Positions 46,380-55,832 are shown, numbered from the stretch's first letter. The stretch: DNA of 64,000 nucleotides from Roseicyclus sp. (GCA_018401965.1 JAGYJU010000006.1:99630-163629), one strand, 5' to 3'. Notes: generated by a model from the letters alone, not told the origin. Program-made: numbers and translations.

Positions 46380-48929
46380 TCAGTCCGCGCCGCGCACCGC
46401 GATGGTGGCGTCGGGGCTGGGGCGGATCAGTTTCTGGACCAGGAAGATGCCCACGGCGGTCCCAAGCCCGATCAGGTCGGTGATCAACCCGCCCTCGATC
46501 ATCAGAAGGGCCGCGATGACAAGGGCCACGCGCATGAACCAGACGGACCGCCCGCCCATGAACCAGCCCTGGATGCCCGCCGACAAGAGGAACACCCCGA
46601 AGGTCGCCGTGATGCCCGCCCGGATCACTTCGAACCAGGTGCCATCCATCAACAGCGCCCCGTTGTAGAAGAACATGAAGGGCACGATGAATGCGGCCAG
46701 CCCGATCTTGAACGAGGCCACCGAGGTTTCCATCGGGTTGGCCCCCGAAATGCCCGCGGCGGCATAGCTGGCCAGCGCCACGGGGGGCGTGATGGCCGAG
46801 ACGACGGCAAAGTAGAAGACGAAGAAATGCGCCGTCAAAAGCGGGATGCCAAGGTTCACCAGCCCCGGTGCCACTACGGCGGCGGCGACCGCGTAGGCGG
46901 CGGTGGTGGGCATTCCCATGCCCAGGAGGATGGCGATGCACATCGCGAAGAACAGCGCCAAGAGCTGGCTCACGCCCGCGAGGTCGAGCAGCAGGTTCGA
47001 GAAGCGTGCGCCCACCCCCGTCAAGGAGATGACGCCGACGATGATGCCGGCGCAGGCACAGACCGCGATGATCTGGATCGACATCACGCCCGCCAATTCG
47101 AACGCCTTGACGATCGACCGGATGCCCATGCGGTAGGGGGTCAGCCAGCTGACCACGGCGGCGGCGGCGGTGGCCAGGGTGCCCGCGCGGATCACCGAAT
47201 AGCCCATGAACAGCGCCACGATCAGGATGATGATCGGGATGAACAGGAACACCTGGCGCGCCAGCTTGGTCAGCTTGGGCAATTGGTCTTCGCGCATGCC
47301 GCGCATGCCCAGCTTGGCCGCTTCGAAATCGACCATGAAGTAGATGGAGGCGAAATACAGCACCGCCGGGATGATCGCGGCCGCCGCGATGTCCTGGTAG
47401 GCGATGCCCGTGACCTCGGCCATGATGAAGGCACCCGCGCCCATGATCGGCGGCATGATCTGCCCGCCGGTGCTGGCCGCGGCCTCGATCGCGCCGGCGG
47501 TGGTGGGCTTGTAGCCCACTTTCTTCATCAGCGGGATGGTGAGCGAGCCGGTCGCCACCACGTTGCCCGCCGATGTGCCGTTGATCATGCCCATCAGGCC
47601 CGAGGCGAAGATCGCCACCTTGGCCGGGCCACCGCGTGCGCGGCCCGCGAGTGCAAAGGCGAAGTTGACGAAGTAATCGCCCACCTTGGAGGCCTGCAGG
47701 AAGGCGGCAAAGATGATGAACAAGATGATATAGGTCGAGGATACGGCGGTGGTCGTGCCCAGGATGCCGACATCGGAATAGACCGTGCCGAAGAACCGCT
47801 GCCAGCTGTAGGGCACCTGCACGCGCAGGATGCTGGGCAGAAGATGCGCGGTGAAGGTGTAGACGAGGAAAACACCGGTGATCACGACCAGCGCCATGCC
47901 CGCCACGCGCCGCGTCAGTTCCAGGATCAGCGCCGCCCCGGCCGTCGCGGCAAAGGCCACGCCGATGGGCACCTGCGGTGTGCCGACCGCGTTGCGCGCG
48001 GCGGTGCCGTAGATGGTGATCAGGTACAGCGCCACCACGACGGCGCACAGGCCCAGCACCATGTCGGAGGCGGTGAAATCGCCCCGCTCGCGGCGTTCGA
48101 ACCAGCCGGTCGCGATGGCGCCGAAAGTCGCCAGCAAGAGCGGCAGGCCGAACCACCAGATTTCGCGGTGATAGACCCAATCGTAGACGGCGAAGGTCTC
48201 GGGGATGTCCGCCTGCGATATCCACAGCACGCGACCGCCCATTTCGATCACCGGGCCGGTCATCAGGAACTGGATCAGCGTGATCACGGCAGCCGCCGAC
48301 ACCAGCGCCGGGATGGCCAGGGCTGCGGCGACGAGGGTCAGGGTGGGGGTTTTCCGCTGGGGCCGATCACTGGCAGGAAAGCCATGCGAGGCAAAGAGCA
48401 GGAAGCCAAGCACCAGCGCGCCCGCGATATGGACCATGCGGAAGTTCCACGGCTCCATCGGCAGGGTCGGCAGGAAGGGAAGGCGGGCCGCCCAGGTGGC
48501 CTTGATCGCGCGCGCGGTGGCGCGCAAATCTGCCGCCTCGGCCTGGGCCAGGGTGATGTCTTGGGACAGCGCGCGGATGTCGTCGCCATTGGCGACGGTT
48601 GCGGCGACCTCTTCGGCCAACACCAGCAGGCGGCGCATGCTGTTGCCGGTAAAGTCTTCGCCCGCCGGGCCAAGGGCCGCGCGCAGCTCTTCGAAGCCGT
48701 CTTGTGCGGCGCTTTCGCTCAGGCTGGCCTGGATGGACCAGGGCGAGGCGATGACACTGCTGATCGACATGCCGTTCAGGGCCGCCATGTGGAAGGCGGC
48801 ATAGACAAAGGCGATGGCGGCGATGATGGCATAGGCGCGCCCGGAGAACAGGCGGCGGTTGCTTTCGACGGGCTCTTCGTCCACGCCTTCAGCGATGACC
48901 TGATCGGTCTGGCTGGTCTGGTCGGTCAT
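46380..48929 (-). CDS. TRAP transporter fused permease (4TM/12TM, DctQM type)
   Basis: An 849-residue integral membrane protein in which the small (DctQ-like) and large (DctM-like) TRAP subunits are fused, as is usual for TAXI-type systems. It imports a substrate delivered by the periplasmic TAXI receptor, driven by a sodium or proton gradient. The large-subunit signatures include ASGLMGMINGTSAGNVVATGSLTIPLM and GGQIMPPIMGAGAFIMAE. Between the first TM helix (about 32-50) and the next, near residue 170, there is an extra soluble segment of about 115 residues rich in Glu/Ala, making it longer than typical fused permeases. The receptor gene lies upstream, across a 118-bp gap with two hairpins. 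Confidence 0.95.
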   Translation of the reverse strand: MTDQTSQTDQVIAEGVDEEPVESNRRLFSGRAYAIIAAIAFVYAAFHMAALNGMSISSVIASPWSIQASLSESAAQDGFEELRAALGPAGEDFTGNSMRRLLVLAEEVAATVANGDDIRALSQDITLAQAEAADLRATARAIKATWAARLPFLPTLPMEPWNFRMVHIAGALVLGFLLFASHGFPASDRPQRKTPTLTLVAAALAIPALVSAAAVITLIQFLMTGPVIEMGGRVLWISQADIPETFAVYDWVYHREIWWFGLPLLLATFGAIATGWFERRERGDFTASDMVLGLCAVVVALYLITIYGTAARNAVGTPQVPIGVAFAATAGAALILELTRRVAGMALVVITGVFLVYTFTAHLLPSILRVQVPYSWQRFFGTVYSDVGILGTTTAVSSTYIILFIIFAAFLQASKVGDYFVNFAFALAGRARGGPAKVAIFASGLMGMINGTSAGNVVATGSLTIPLMKKVGYKPTTAGAIEAAASTGGQIMPPIMGAGAFIMAEVTGIAYQDIAAAAIIPAVLYFASIYFMVDFEAAKLGMRGMREDQLPKLTKLARQVFLFIPIIILIVALFMGYSVIRAGTLATAAAAVVSWLTPYRMGIRSIVKAFELAGVMSIQIIAVCACAGIIVGVISLTGVGARFSNLLLDLAGVSQLLALFFAMCIAILLGMGMPTTAAYAVAAAVVAPGLVNLGIPLLTAHFFVFYFAVVSAITPPVALASYAAAGISGANPMETSVASFKIGLAAFIVPFMFFYNGALLMDGTWFEVIRAGITATFGVFLLSAGIQGWFMGGRSVWFMRVALVIAALLMIEGGLITDLIGLGTAVGIFLVQKLIRPSPDATIAVRGAD

Positions 48930-48979
48930 GTCTGATGTCCTTTGGGCGGGCGCTTGGCCCGGTCTCCGTCAAGGGGGGC

Positions 48980-49035
48980 CGCGCCGGATACCCGGCGCGA
49001 CCGTCCTTTGGCTTGCGGGGGCGATGGATCGCCCC
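48980..49035 (-). promoter_or_regulatory. Two intercistronic hairpins between TAXI receptor and permease genes
   Basis: CGCGCCGG/CCGGCGCG (48980-48999) and GGGGCGAT/ATCGCCCC (49018-49035) are perfect 8-bp stems in the 118-bp gap. Neither has a T-run. Such structures after a binding-protein gene commonly stabilise its mRNA and lower expression of the permease. Confidence 0.45.
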
Positions 49036-49047
49036 GCCGCAGATCGA

Positions 49048-50046
49048 TCACATCGCGCCGTGAATGGTGGCGGGGTCGATGGTTGCGCCCGCGTTCTCGG
49101 TGAACCAACGGGCCGCGCCGGGGTGCCACATCAGGGCGGTGTTCTTGTCCCAGTTCTCGGGCAGGGTTTCGCGCGCCGAGGAATGGATGCCCACCATCCG
49201 CTCGTTGTCGGACATGATCACATCGGTGACCGCGTAGACAAAGCTTTCGGGCAGATCGCAGTTGGCAATCGCAAAGTTCCACATCGCCACGGAGCGCGCG
49301 GGCGCGGTCAGGGTGGTGTAGGTGTCGGCCGCGATGTCGAAGGGCGAAACCGGGAACTGGTCCAGGATCGTCGCCTGTTCGGCCTCGGTGAACTCGATGA
49401 TGTTCACGTCGGTTTGCACCTCGAGCTGCGACACGGTCGGGATCGGCACGCCGGCGGCAAAGGCGATCACGTCCAGAAGACCATCCTGCAGCTGGCCGCC
49501 CAGGTCATCCCAGCCGCCGTTGCGGCGTTCGAATTCCACCCCGAGCGCTTCCAGCATCAGCGGGAAATAGGTGTCGGAGGACGATCCGGCCGGGCCAAAG
49601 CCGATGCGGGCGCCGGCGGGGATGTCGGCGATGCCCTCGATGCCGGTCGAGGACAGGACCGTGACCGAGAAGGGGGTCTGGTACATCGGGAACATCGCGC
49701 AGGCGTTGGTCATTTGCAGACCGGGCGCGATCGGGTTGGTGCCGGCATAGGATTCAGCGGCCGGGCCCATGGTGGTCAGGCCGAACTGGGCCTCGCCGGT
49801 GTGCACCAGCGCCATGTTCTGCATCGGGCCACCGGTGACTTCGGCGCCGCCCGACAGGCCAAGCTCTTCGGCGACAAGATTCGCCCAGCCAGCACCGTAG
49901 ACGAAGAAGGTGCCGCCCTGCGAGGCGGTGCCCACGGTAAAGCTTTCGGGCCAGCCGGTGCGATCGGCATGCGCGTCTGCGAAGACTGCGGTGGCGGTCA
50001 GTGCGGTCGTGGCCGCAAGGGCCGCGATGCGGGTAAAGGTCATCAT
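49048..50046 (-). CDS. TAXI family TRAP transporter solute-binding protein
   Basis: A 332-residue periplasmic receptor with signal peptide MMTFTRIAALAATTALTATAVFA and the TAXI family start FTVGTASQGGTFFVYGAGWANLV, followed by QNMALVHTGEAQFGLTTMGPA and GFGPAGSSSDTYFPLMLEALG. It binds the substrate and hands it to the fused permease. TAXI receptors characterised so far bind small carboxylates or amino acids such as glutamate; this one's ligand is unknown. The start ATG follows AGGGAGA. The region upstream includes a 17-bp palindrome at 50127-50143, and dctBD-like genes are next. Confidence 0.95.
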   Translation of the reverse strand: MMTFTRIAALAATTALTATAVFADAHADRTGWPESFTVGTASQGGTFFVYGAGWANLVAEELGLSGGAEVTGGPMQNMALVHTGEAQFGLTTMGPAAESYAGTNPIAPGLQMTNACAMFPMYQTPFSVTVLSSTGIEGIADIPAGARIGFGPAGSSSDTYFPLMLEALGVEFERRNGGWDDLGGQLQDGLLDVIAFAAGVPIPTVSQLEVQTDVNIIEFTEAEQATILDQFPVSPFDIAADTYTTLTAPARSVAMWNFAIANCDLPESFVYAVTDVIMSDNERMVGIHSSARETLPENWDKNTALMWHPGAARWFTENAGATIDPATIHGAM

Positions 50047-50126
50047 ACGTCTCTCCCTGGTGTATGGATGAAGCGCCCGGCTCCCCCCGGCCGCTTGACT
50101 GTCGCCTCTCGGGCTTTGGCGGGTGT

Positions 50127-50143
50127 CATGCAAGCCTTGCATG
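50127..50143. promoter_or_regulatory. Palindrome before the TAXI gene
   Basis: CATGCAAGCCTTGCATG is a perfect dyad with 7-bp arms and three central bases. It lies 81-97 bp before the TAXI start, in the 247-bp gap after dctD, and could be an operator. I found no convincing sigma-54 promoter (GG-N10-GC) here. The rest of the gap has three imperfect copies of TTGGCCCC near 50254-50285 and nothing else I recognise. Confidence 0.48.
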
Positions 50144-50293
50144 GCGGGTTTGCGCGATACCGCCCGGGTTTTTGCGCCGCGTGGGTCCATCCATGCCCAA
50201 TCGCCCCCGTCGATGTCCCGGTTTCGACACATCGGCGCAGAACCGGCCCCCGAGTTGGCCCCAGTCTTGGCCCCCAGGTTGGCCCCGGGCCGG

Positions 50294-51650
50294 TCAATCG
50301 TCGCGAAAGGTTTCGCGCGCCAACCCGTGTTTCTGCATCTTTTCATAGAGCGCCTTGCGCGACAGCCCCAAGGCCTCGTAGGTCGATTTCAGGCTGCCGC
50401 CATGGGCTGCAAGGCTTGCGGCCAACAGCGATTTTTCATGCGCGGCCATCTGCTCGGCCAGGTTTGTCTGGGGTGCAGGCGCGGGCGCATCGGCCCAGAG
50501 CGCCGCATCAAGCCCAAGCGCCAGCCGTTCGGCGGCATTGCGCAGTTCGCGCACATTGCCGGGCCAGTCGCGCGCGACAAGCGCCTGCATCACCGCGCCT
50601 GGGCACATCGGGCAGGGGGCGGCCCGCGCGGGCGGCGGCGCCGGTCAAGAGCGCCATGAACAATTCCGGGATGTCGCCGCGCCGCTCGGCAAGCGGTGGC
50701 ATCCGCAGCGTCACCACATTCAGCCGATAAAGCAGGTCGGGCCGGAACGCCCCGGTCTGTGCCGCCTGCGCCAGGTCGCCCTTGGAGGCGGCAACGATCC
50801 GCAGGTCCAGATCGATCGGGTCATTGGACCCCAGCCGGGTGATGCTGCGCTGTTCGACGACATGCAACAGCTTGCCCTGCAGCGCCATCGGCAGGCTGTC
50901 GATTTCATCCAGAAACAGCGTGCCGCCGCGCGCATGTTCGAACCGGCCATAACGTGCCCGCGTGGCGCCGGGAAAGGCGCCAGCCTCGTGGCCGAACAAT
51001 TCGCTTTCGATCAGCTCGGCGGGCAGGGCCGCGCAATTGACCGCGATGAAGGGCTTGGCGGCGCGCGCGCTGGCCGCGTGAAGCGCGCGCGCCGCGACCT
51101 CTTTGCCGGTGCCGGTTTCCCCCTCGATCACCAGGTCGGCGTCGGTGGCCGCAATGGCCCGCAGCGTGGCGCGCAACCGTGTCATGGCCTCCGATCGGCC
51201 CAGAAGCCGCGCCGCAACCGGGTCATCGCCCGGCCCGCCGCCGGCGCGCAGGCGACGGTTTTCCAGCGTCAGGCGGCGTTTTTCCAGCGCGCGCCCCACC
51301 GCCTCGACCAGCCGGGCGGGGGCATAGGGTTTTTCGAGGAAATCATAGGCCCCGCCCTTCATCGATTGCACCGCAAGATCGACATCGCCATGCCCGGTGA
51401 CAAGGATCACGGGCAATTCCGGGTCGGCCTTCAGGGCCTCGGCCATCAGGGTCAGCCCATCCATCCCCGGCATCCTTATGTCGGTCACAAGCACGCCGGG
51501 AAAATCGCGGTCGATGCGCGCCAGCGCCTCTGCCCCGGTTTCCAGCGCGACCGCCCGCAGATCGGCAAGCATCAAGGCCTGCGCCGCCGCGTGGCGCAGT
51601 GGGGCCTCGTCATCGACGAACAGAACGGGGGCGGGGGCGCTTGGGGTCAT
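50294..51650 (-). pseudogene. dctD: DctD-like sigma-54 response regulator, frameshifted before the C-terminal domain
   Basis: A response regulator with receiver Asp57 (VTDIRMPGMDG), AAA+ Walker A GETGTGKE at 177-184, sigma-54 loop variant GAFPGA at 224-229 in place of GAFTGA, and Walker B GTLFLDEIDS. Frame is lost near 50598-50604 (run of C/G); from there a second frame carries VMQALVARDWPGNVRELRNAAERL and the C-terminal Fis-type helix (KSTYEALGLSRKALYEKMQKHG) to 50294. Removing one base from the run restores a protein of about 452 residues. Likely sequence error. It overlaps dctB by four bases (ATGA). Its probable target is the adjacent TRAP operon. Confidence 0.91.
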
Positions 51651-53503
51651 TGGGCGGCGATGTCGGCGGGGGGATCGGTGAGGTCAAGCTCGACGGTGAA
51701 GACCGCGCCGCCCTGCGCCCGGTTGGCGGCGCGCAGGCGGCCGTTGAAGTCGCGCACGATATTGTAGGAAATCGACAAGCCAAGCCCCAGCCCCTGGCCG
51801 GGCGGCTTGGTGGTAAAGAACGGGTCAAAGGCCTGTGCCAGCGCGTCATCGCTCAGGCCCGGGCCCGCGTCACTGACCTGCAGCAGGCAGCGCGTGCCCG
51901 CCACCGTCAGCGACAGCGTGATCTCGGGTTGCTCGGCGGTGTCCATCGCGTCCAGCGCGTTGCCGATCAGGTTGACGATCACCTGTTGCAGCCGCACGCG
52001 CCCCCCCGTCACCCAGATTTCAACCTCGGGCGGGGCGTAGACCAGCCGCGCCCCCGCCGCCTCCAGCCGCGGGCGCATCAGGTCGATGGCATCCTGGATC
52101 ACCGGGCGCATCGGCACCGGCCCGGTCTTGTCCTGCGGGCGGCGGGCGAAATTGCGCAGGTGCTTGGAAATCGAGGCCATCCGGTCGGCCATGGCGGAAA
52201 TCAGCACGATGTTTTCGCGCGCCTCGGTCGCGCGGTCGCGGTCCAGAAAGGTGGCGGCGTTCTCGGCATAGGCTTTCACGGCGGCCAGCGGTTGGTTGAA
52301 TTCATGGCTGAGCGCCGCCGACATCTGCCCCAGCGCCGCCAGTTTGCCCGCCTGCACCAATTCGGCCTGGGTCTTGCGCAATTGCGCCTCGGCGCGCACG
52401 CGGTCTTCGATTTCCTGCCGGAGCTGGGCGTTGGCGGCATCCAGGTCGCGGGTCCGGTCGAGCACGCGCGCCTCCAGCCGGGCCTGTTCGTCGCGCTGCG
52501 CCTCGAGCCGTTCGACCAGGCGGATCCGGCGTTGCCAGATCACCGCCGCCCCCAGGATCACGAACAGCACCACCAGCCCCGCGATGGTCAGCACGTTCAG
52601 CGCCTGGACCTGCGCCGGGTAGGCCGGCGACAGGATCGACAAGCGCAAGCCCGCCGCCGCGATCAGGCCGGTCTGCATGATCAGCGTTTCGCGTCCGGCA
52701 TCGTCCTCTATGGTCACGATTTCATAGGGTGATCCGGCGAGCGCATCGCGCCGCGCGGGCAACGGGCGCAGCGCCGCGATCGGGTATTGCCGGGTCAGGG
52801 CGATGGCCTCCAGCCCGATTTCGGGCACCGGGCCGAGGGTGCGGAAATGCCAATCGGCGCGGTCCGACAGGAAGATGACATTCGACATGTCCTGCACGAT
52901 GATCGTGGCCCCGCTTTCGGCCCAGGTCGTCTCGAACGCATCGAGCGTGATCTTGACCGCGACAACCCCGGCGATCTCGGTGCCGTCCAGAACCGGCGCG
53001 GCAAAGAAATAGCCGCGTTCGTTCGAGGTGGTGCCAAGCGCGTGGAACCGGCCAAGCCCCCCGGCCAGGGCCTCGGTGAAATAGGGGCGATAGGCGAAAT
53101 TGCGCCCCACGAAGGACCGCTCGGTCCGGTAGGACGACGCGGCGATGGTCAAGCCGGTCGGGTCCATCAGGTAGATATCGGACACCCCCAGCGACAGCGC
53201 CGATTGGCGCAATTGTTCGTTCACGAAGGGCAAGAGCCCGGAATTGTCCGGGTCCCGCAGCAGCGCCGACAGAAGCGGGCGTTCGGCCAAGAGCGCCGGC
53301 AGCGCCTCGGTGCGGGCCAGCCCCCCCCGCAAGACCTGCGTGGCCAATTCCAGCGTCGCCCGGTCGCGGTCGCCGATATCGATCTGAAAGGCGCGTTCGA
53401 GGCGCGGATAGGCCAGCGCGAAAACCGCGCAGAGCACGGCCAAGGCCCCCAGCAGAATGAGGCGCAGGCGTTTGCGGGCAAGGCGGGTGGCGGCGGTTGG
53501 CAT
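51647..53503 (-). CDS. dctB: DctB-like sensor histidine kinase
   Basis: A 618-residue membrane kinase of the DctB class. TM helices at about 13-32 and 302-323 bracket a periplasmic double-PAS (dCache) sensor domain, including YLMDPTGLTIAASSYRTERSFVGRNFAYRPYF. A coiled coil (about 328-380) leads to the H box with His400 (ALSHEFNQPLAAVKAY), N box VNLIGNALDA and G boxes DAGPGLSD and GLGLGLSI. DctB proteins sense C4-dicarboxylates; here the pair lies beside a TAXI-type rather than DctP-type transporter, so the ligand may differ. Start chosen as MPTAATRLARKRLR. Confidence 0.92.
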   Translation of the reverse strand: MPTAATRLARKRLRLILLGALAVLCAVFALAYPRLERAFQIDIGDRDRATLELATQVLRGGLARTEALPALLAERPLLSALLRDPDNSGLLPFVNEQLRQSALSLGVSDIYLMDPTGLTIAASSYRTERSFVGRNFAYRPYFTEALAGGLGRFHALGTTSNERGYFFAAPVLDGTEIAGVVAVKITLDAFETTWAESGATIIVQDMSNVIFLSDRADWHFRTLGPVPEIGLEAIALTRQYPIAALRPLPARRDALAGSPYEIVTIEDDAGRETLIMQTGLIAAAGLRLSILSPAYPAQVQALNVLTIAGLVVLFVILGAAVIWQRRIRLVERLEAQRDEQARLEARVLDRTRDLDAANAQLRQEIEDRVRAEAQLRKTQAELVQAGKLAALGQMSAALSHEFNQPLAAVKAYAENAATFLDRDRATEARENIVLISAMADRMASISKHLRNFARRPQDKTGPVPMRPVIQDAIDLMRPRLEAAGARLVYAPPEVEIWVTGGRVRLQQVIVNLIGNALDAMDTAEQPEITLSLTVAGTRCLLQVSDAGPGLSDDALAQAFDPFFTTKPPGQGLGLGLSISYNIVRDFNGRLRAANRAQGGAVFTVELDLTDPPADIAAQ

Positions 53504-53720
53504 CGGGGGCGATTTCTGGCGCGGGGATCGGGCCGACCCAGTATGCGCGCGACATGGCCCCATGGCCAGAGCCGGCGTTCGCGCGCGGTCGCGCGTTGAC
53601 GCGGTGAAGTTTCCGGCATCATCCCCCGCTATTTGCTGGCCACGGGCGGGGCGGATTGGCTAGTCTGACCCCCGACGGGCTGCCCGGGATGGCCGCCCTT
53701 TTGGCCAGGAGTATGCGCGC

Positions 53721-54986
53721 ATGCAGTCCATGAAGCAGGTTTCGATCGTCGCCGCGGCCATGGTGGTCGCGATGGCCGGGCAGGGGGTCGCCCAAGGCGT
53801 GTCTTGCGGCGGGCTGGGCGACGGGGCGCCCTGGTTGGGTGGCACGCGCGCCGCGTCCGACATCGCGGTGGCGGGCAATCCGCTGGTGCTGTCCGGGCTT
53901 TCGGTTTCGGCCGGCGCGCGCGGCGTGGGCCTGTTCACGCTGAGCCAGCCGCTCGATATCCGGGTCGAGGCGCAGCCGGGCGATGAGGCCAGCGATACGG
54001 TTCTGGAACTGTTCGATGCGCGTGGCCAGTTGATCGTCACCGATGACGATTCGGGCGGCGGGCTGGCCAGCCGCGCCGAGGTGGCGCTGCAACCGGGCGA
54101 CTATTGTCTTGGCGTGACCGGGTTCGGCGGCAACGCGGCCCTGGCCGACCTGCAGGTCAGCCGGTTGGACATGCCGGCGCTGACCGCCGGGCTGTTCGGC
54201 GGCTTTGCCGGCACCGAGGGGTTGCCACCTTTCGTGGGCATCCAGCCTTGCCTGGCCGATACCCCCGCCACGGCGTTGGGGCAGGGCACGATCGATGCGA
54301 TGCTGGCGCAGGGTGTTCGCGGCGTCGACACGGTTGCGGGCACGCCCTATTACCGCTTCACCCTCGCCAGCCCGCAGCCGTTGAGCATCCGGGCGGAAAA
54401 CCCCGATGCCGATCCCTATATCTACCTGTTCGACGGGCAGGGCACACTTTTGGCCGAGAACGATGATTTCGACAGTCTCAACAGCCGGATCGACATGACA
54501 TCGCCCTTGCCCGCCGGCACCTATTGCATCGCGATGCGCGCCCTGTCTGACCCGAACCTTCCGGTCACCTTGTCGGTGGCGGGTTATGACGCGCGGCAGG
54601 CCGCGATCGAGGCCTATGACCGGGGCGAGGCCGCGCCGCCGCTCGATGGCAGCTACCCGGTCACATCGCTTGGCGTTCTGCCGGCGCGCCTGTCGCAGGA
54701 CGTGACCGTCGCGGGCGCGCGCGCGCAATGGTTCGTGGTCGAGGTGCCGACCTATGGCGTTCTCATCGTCAATGCCGATGAAGTGACCGACAGCGACCCG
54801 GTTCTGGCGCTGTTCGATGAATTCGGGCGTAACCTGGCCTTCAACGACGATTCCAATGACACGTTGAATTCCGAGGTGATGGTGATGACCCCGCCGGGGC
54901 GCTACCTGGTCGCCGTAAGCCAATACGCGGCCGATTACAGCGGCATCATGCGGCTTGGGTTCCAGCGTTTCGTGCCAGCCCCGTAA
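53721..54986 (+). CDS. Secreted protein with three PPC-like beta-sandwich repeats
   Basis: A 421-residue exported protein with signal peptide (MKQVSIVAAAMVVAMAGQGVAQ). Three repeats are visible: DTVLELFDARGQLIVTDDDS, DPYIYLFDGQGTLLAENDDF and DPVLALFDEFGRNLAFNDDS, each followed by an Asn/Ser-rich turn and PGDYCLGV, AGTYCIAM or PGRYLVAV. This is the pattern of bacterial pre-peptidase C-terminal (PPC)-like domains, which usually accompany secreted enzymes, but no catalytic domain is present. The ATG follows AGGAG. Divergent from dctB across 217 bp in which I see no clear promoter. Function unknown. Confidence 0.79.
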   Translation: MQSMKQVSIVAAAMVVAMAGQGVAQGVSCGGLGDGAPWLGGTRAASDIAVAGNPLVLSGLSVSAGARGVGLFTLSQPLDIRVEAQPGDEASDTVLELFDARGQLIVTDDDSGGGLASRAEVALQPGDYCLGVTGFGGNAALADLQVSRLDMPALTAGLFGGFAGTEGLPPFVGIQPCLADTPATALGQGTIDAMLAQGVRGVDTVAGTPYYRFTLASPQPLSIRAENPDADPYIYLFDGQGTLLAENDDFDSLNSRIDMTSPLPAGTYCIAMRALSDPNLPVTLSVAGYDARQAAIEAYDRGEAAPPLDGSYPVTSLGVLPARLSQDVTVAGARAQWFVVEVPTYGVLIVNADEVTDSDPVLALFDEFGRNLAFNDDSNDTLNSEVMVMTPPGRYLVAVSQYAADYSGIMRLGFQRFVPAP

Positions 54987-55035
54987 GGGCAGGGCCGGCC
55001 CCGATCTCCTGCGCCGGGTCCGTCCGGCCAGGGGA

Positions 55036-55788
55036 TCAGGCGGCGGACAGCGCGCCGATGATGCCCGAGAAATCCGTGGCCTTGAGCGAGGCACCGCCCA
55101 CCAGCGCCCCATCGACATTGGCCACGGCAAAGATCTCGGCGGCATTGCCGGGTTTGACCGATCCGCCGTAAAGCAGCGGAATATCCTGCGCCGCCGCGCC
55201 GAACCGGTCGGCCAGATGCGCGCGGATCGCCCCGTGCACCTCGGCGATCTGGGCGGTGGTGGGCACGCGGCCCGTGCCGATGGCCCAAACCGGTTCATAG
55301 GCCACGACCAGGGATGCGCCCGCCGTATCGGGGGCCAGATCGGGAACCGCCGCCGCCAATTGCCCGGTCACGACGGCAAGGGTCACATCGGCATCGCGTT
55401 CGGCCTCGGTTTCACCGACACACAGGATGGGGATCAGGCCCGCCGCCAGCGACGCCTGCGCCTGGGCGCGGATCTGGGCATCGCTTTCGGCGTGATCGGC
55501 CCGGCGTTCGGAATGGCCGAGGATGACATGGGTTGCGCCCGCATCGACCAGCATGGCGGCGGAAATATCGCCGGTATGCGCGCCGGTTGCCGCGTGGTGG
55601 CAGGTTTGGCCACCGATGGCGACGGCGCTGCCGCGGGCGCGGTCGGCCATGCGCGCGATCAGCGTCGCGGGTGGGCAGATCACGATCTCGACACCGGGGG
55701 CGGCGGCCGCGATCAAGGCGTCCAGCTCCGCCAATGCGGCACCATCGCCATGCATCTTCCAGTTACCTGCGGCAATCTTGCGGGGCAT
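55036..55788 (-). CDS. tpiA: Triosephosphate isomerase
   Basis: A 250-residue glycolytic enzyme interconverting DHAP and glyceraldehyde-3-phosphate. The active-site residues are in place: Lys in GNWKMHG, His in ILGHSERR, and Glu in VVAYEPVWAIGTG; the phosphate loop GGSVKPGNA follows. Length is normal. It is monocistronic or leads the erpA-like gene only in convergent context; both genes and sufT are on the minus strand, with tpiA last. Confidence 0.97.
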   Translation of the reverse strand: MPRKIAAGNWKMHGDGAALAELDALIAAAAPGVEIVICPPATLIARMADRARGSAVAIGGQTCHHAATGAHTGDISAAMLVDAGATHVILGHSERRADHAESDAQIRAQAQASLAAGLIPILCVGETEAERDADVTLAVVTGQLAAAVPDLAPDTAGASLVVAYEPVWAIGTGRVPTTAQIAEVHGAIRAHLADRFGAAAQDIPLLYGGSVKPGNAAEIFAVANVDGALVGGASLKATDFSGIIGALSAA

Positions 55789-55832
55789 CGGCGGTCTCCT
55801 GTCGTGGCAAAGGGGGCTGGGCCTGGGGCGGG

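Noticed and set aside
46377..48935. An 852-codon open frame on the plus strand
   Set aside because: It is the antisense of the TRAP permease; the sequence is rich in His, Gly, Asp and Arg with no family motif, the usual shadow of a GC-rich gene.
50047..50293. Sigma-54 promoter for the TAXI gene
   Set aside because: A TTGCA element exists inside the palindrome, but no GG lies at the required 10-bp distance upstream.
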